Below, piece after piece: positions 61,671 through 64,000 of a DNA stretch of 64,000 nt. Numbering within the stretch: position 1 is the first letter of the stretch; each line of letters opens with the position of its first letter. The stretch lies in contig NZ_PYWL01000002.1 in the NCBI RefSeq assembly GCF_003049525.1, positions 310,001 through 374,000 of the forward strand, given 5' to 3'. The notes under the pieces are model-generated. The model had not been told where the DNA came from, made no database searches, and worked only from the letters and a program-made list of their open reading frames with translations. The stretch is from Lysinibacillus fusiformis. GTDB lineage: Bacteria; Bacillota; Bacilli; Bacillales_A; Planococcaceae. The position numbers and the translations under genes are program-made.

Positions 61671-63125
61671 ATGAGAATTATTCCTATGTTAATTAATGGG
61701 GAATGGATTTATGGTGATGCAGAAGCATTGCTAGATGTGGGCAATCCATCAACGGGAGAAATCATTGCGCAAATTAGTAATGCGAGTCAAGCGCATGTAG
61801 AAGAAGCGGTGCGATCAGCAAGGAGAGCCTTTGAAAGTGATGAATGGCGTCAATGGAAGGCTTTTGAACGAGGCCAGTTATTAATCGACTTCGCTCATTA
61901 TATTCGTCAGCATGCCGAGGAATGGAGTCTACTAGAATGCCGGGACGTAGGTAAACCTTTAACGCAAGCAAGGGCAGATATTGAAGCGGCGGCTCGGTAT
62001 TTTGAATTTTACGGTGGAGCGGCTGATAAGGTGATGGGGGATACGATTCCAATTGAGGATGGCCTATTGAATGCAGTAGTGCTCGAACCCGTTGGTATTA
62101 CTGTACATATCGTGCCATGGAACTATCCGATTCAAATAACAGCACGAAGTGTCGCTGCGGCCATTGCTACAGGCAATGCAGTTATTGTGAAAAGTGCGGA
62201 AGATACGCCACTAACAACACATGCCATCACGGAGTGGCTTGCAGAAAAACTGCCAAAAGGGATCTTTCAACATATTACTGGCTTAGGAAGAGATGTGGGT
62301 CCGTATTTAACATCACATCCTGATATTAATCATATTACCTTTACGGGGTCGGTCCCTACTGGGGTTGCAGTGATGAAGGCAGCAGCGGAAAATGTTGTCC
62401 CTGTAACATTAGAGCTTGGTGGAAAATCACCCAATATTGTTTTTGCAGATGCCAATATAGAGCAAGCATTGGATGGGGTAGTGCGGGCTATTATTCAAAA
62501 TTCAGGGCAAACATGTTCTGCTGGGGCTCGACTACTCATTGAAGAAAGTATAAAAGATACATTTCTCCCACAATTAGTACAAAAATTTCAAGCGATACAG
62601 GTGGGGCCAGGTGAGGCGGACATGGATATGGGGCCGTTACTCAATGAACGTCAGTATACAAAAATTACTACATTATTACAGCAAGCAAAGAAAGATGGCT
62701 ATGTCATCACTGGTGGAGAGCCGTTGATGATGGAAGGGTATGAAAATGGCTTCTATGTGCAGCCAACTATACTAGATGGTGTACAGCCGAATGATCCTTT
62801 AGCGCAGGAGGAAATTTTTGGACCCGTGCTGACGGTTTTAACATTTACGAGCGTGGGGGAAGCCATTACTCTTGCCAATAGCACAGATTATGGCTTAGTA
62901 GCGGGTGTTTGGTCACAGAATATCGATACAGCTCATTATGTGGCGAGTCGTGTACAAGCAGGACAAGTATTTATTAATAATTATGGGGCAGCCGGTGGTA
63001 TTCAAATGCCGTTCGGAGGCTATAAAAAAAGTGGGATTGGTCGAGAGAAGGGCTTTGTTGCTCTGCGGAACTATACGCAAATGAAAAATATTGCCATACG
63101 CTATGCACCACCTATTCAACGCTGA
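61671..63125 (+). CDS. NAD(P)-dependent aldehyde dehydrogenase
   Basis: A 484-residue class of aldehyde dehydrogenase related to betaine-aldehyde and semialdehyde types. The general base Glu is in VTLELGGKSPNIVFADA, the nucleophilic Cys in NSGQTCSAGARL, and VPWNYPIQITARS is the cofactor segment; EEIFGPVLTVLTF closes the fold. ATG at 61671 has AGGAGGG 8 bp upstream and a 10-bp gap to the SDR gene. It turns an aldehyde into an acid, the end step of the encoded oxidation series. Confidence 0.92.
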   Translation: MRIIPMLINGEWIYGDAEALLDVGNPSTGEIIAQISNASQAHVEEAVRSARRAFESDEWRQWKAFERGQLLIDFAHYIRQHAEEWSLLECRDVGKPLTQARADIEAAARYFEFYGGAADKVMGDTIPIEDGLLNAVVLEPVGITVHIVPWNYPIQITARSVAAAIATGNAVIVKSAEDTPLTTHAITEWLAEKLPKGIFQHITGLGRDVGPYLTSHPDINHITFTGSVPTGVAVMKAAAENVVPVTLELGGKSPNIVFADANIEQALDGVVRAIIQNSGQTCSAGARLLIEESIKDTFLPQLVQKFQAIQVGPGEADMDMGPLLNERQYTKITTLLQQAKKDGYVITGGEPLMMEGYENGFYVQPTILDGVQPNDPLAQEEIFGPVLTVLTFTSVGEAITLANSTDYGLVAGVWSQNIDTAHYVASRVQAGQVFINNYGAAGGIQMPFGGYKKSGIGREKGFVALRNYTQMKNIAIRYAPPIQR

Positions 63126-63140
63126 CAGGGAGGGACGCCT

Positions 63141-64000
63141 ATGGAACATGCAAAAGATAAACAAGTGCTCTTAGAGGTCAATCAATTATCGATTCGATTC
63201 CATTTGAAGAATGGCAAAGAGGCAAAAGTGGTAGACGATGTGAGCTTTACCATTCATAAGGGAGAAACGGTTGCATTAGTGGGAGAATCGGGCAGTGGCA
63301 AAAGTATTACCTCCTTAGCAATTATGCGTTTACTGCCAATCCCTCCTGGGGAAATTACAGCAGGAACTATCAACTTTAACGGCAAAAATCTATTAGCCTA
63401 TAAAAATAAAGAGATGAGCCATATTCGTGGCAATGAAATTAGTATGATTTTTCAAGAGCCTATGACTTCATTAGACCCGGTATTTACGATCGGCAATCAA
63501 ATGATCGAAGGCATTCGTAGACATCAAAAGGTTTCAAAAAAAGATGCTTGGCAAAAAGCATTACAATTATTAAAGGAGGTGGGGATTGCCAACGCGGAGA
63601 AGGTAATCGCCGAATATCCTCACCAATTATCAGGGGGAATGAGGCAACGTGTCATGATTGCCATTGCGATGTCAAATAATCCCCAGCTATTAATTGCGGA
63701 TGAGCCGACTACAGCATTAGATGTAACCGTACAGGCGCAAATTTTAAAGCTGATGATGAAAATGAAGGAAGAACATCAATCAGCGATTTTATTCATTACC
63801 CATGATATGAGTGTTGTCGCAGAAACAGCGGACCGTGTCATGGTTATGTATGCCGGGCAAATAGTGGAGGAGGCCCCTGTAAGAGAGCTTTTTTTAAATC
63901 CTCAGCACCCTTATACAGCAGCGCTGCTAAAAACAATGCCGAGTCTTGAAACAGAGGTGAAAAGACTGCCATCTATTCCTGGTACTGTGCCACCCGCATA
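63141..64000 (+). CDS. Oligopeptide/dipeptide ABC transporter ATPase (DppD/OppD), truncated at window end
   Basis: Open to the window edge; 286 residues are visible. Walker A is [12 protein letters not shown], the Q-loop [14 protein letters not shown] is diagnostic of the peptide/nickel subfamily, the signature is [11 protein letters not shown], Walker B is [14 protein letters not shown] and the switch [21 protein letters not shown] begins the C-terminal oligopeptide-ATPase extension. ATG at 63141 follows GGAGGGA, 15 bp after the aldehyde dehydrogenase stop. It shows that the operon includes its own ABC importer, with the remaining subunits presumably downstream. Confidence 0.93.
   Translation, partial: MEHAKDKQVLLEVNQLSIRFHLKNGKEAKVVDDVSFTIHKGETVALVGESGSGKSITSLAIMRLLPIPPGEITAGTINFNGKNLLAYKNKEMSHIRGNEISMIFQEPMTSLDPVFTIGNQMIEGIRRHQKVSKKDAWQKALQLLKEVGIANAEKVIAEYPHQLSGGMRQRVMIAIAMSNNPQLLIADEPTTALDVTVQAQILKLMMKMKEEHQSAILFITHDMSVVAETADRVMVMYAGQIVEEAPVRELFLNPQHPYTAALLKTMPSLETEVKRLPSIPGTVPPA

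Noticed and set aside
1..64000. CRISPR arrays, tRNA or rRNA genes, transposases, prophage or integrase genes
   Set aside because: None was recognised on either strand; the repeated sequences found are hairpins or decayed intergenic repeats.

Overview
The window looks like a chromosomal segment of a low-GC Gram-positive spore-former of the Bacillaceae/Planococcaceae type, most likely Lysinibacillus or a close relative. This is an inference from base composition, strong GGAGG ribosome binding sites, frequent GTG and TTG starts, T-rich intrinsic terminators, an S-box riboswitch and gene families such as CoaW, CvfC, YezD-like and DUF3889 proteins. No rRNA, tRNA, CRISPR array, transposase or prophage gene was seen. 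About 60 genes are supported. Most are short transcription units closed by clear hairpin terminators, many of them shared by convergent genes.

Layout. 1-9.1 kb: a malic enzyme truncated by the window edge, a chemoreceptor, a Yip1-type membrane protein, an isolated purC, NADP-type gdhA, a UPF0178 gene overlapping D-serine ammonia-lyase (dsdA), and a class V aminotransferase. 9.2-18.9 kb: a DUF1835-type gene broken by a one-base frameshift, a nitroreductase, a ferric-reductase-like flavocytochrome, a YdjM-type membrane protein behind a LexA-like box, a lone squalene/phytoene synthase-family gene, an SDR, coaW behind a strongly folded leader or element, two tiny Asn/Lys-rich proteins and a DUF3889 secreted protein. 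19-31 kb: a MarR/MFS pair with an operator-like palindrome, a LysM-NlpC/P60 hydrolase, a lipoprotein with an internal duplication, a MerR/MFS pair with a MerR-type promoter, a MetX-like hydrolase divergent from a LysR gene, a three-gene amino-acid ABC importer, and RNase H-like, zinc-finger and SEC-C proteins. 31-43 kb: pepF, dps and a YflT-like stress gene (both preceded by sigma-B-like promoters), DMT/LysR, a CoaB-like protein, TetR/DUF418, an S-box riboswitch in front of a YezD-like protein, flavin reductase, a VOC protein, a cold-shock protein and fhs.

43.4-50.7 kb is a compact five-gene operon: hydantoinase/oxoprolinase subunits HyuA and HyuB, an IclR regulator, an OPT-family transporter and a DUF917 protein. 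It lies behind a consensus sigma-A promoter with a perfect palindrome just downstream, where an IclR repressor could sit. It reads as a complete uptake and ring-opening pathway for a hydantoin-, oxoproline- or thiohydantoin-like compound. 51.3-58.3 kb carries an HD hydrolase, a PLP decarboxylase divergent from a MocR regulator (with direct repeats between them), an ABC-F ATPase and a CvfC-like protein. 58.6-64.0 kb is a second catabolic operon running off the window: M20 deacylase, decarboxylating beta-hydroxyacid dehydrogenase, SDR, aldehyde dehydrogenase and an Opp/Dpp-type ATPase.

The two catabolic operons are the best candidates for undescribed metabolism. The most informative non-coding features are the S-box leader, the folded element before coaW, the relics of a dispersed intergenic repeat near 12.0 and 34.2 kb, and several operator-like palindromes beside regulator genes. 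All family assignments come from reading motifs and from recall of the families. No database search was run.
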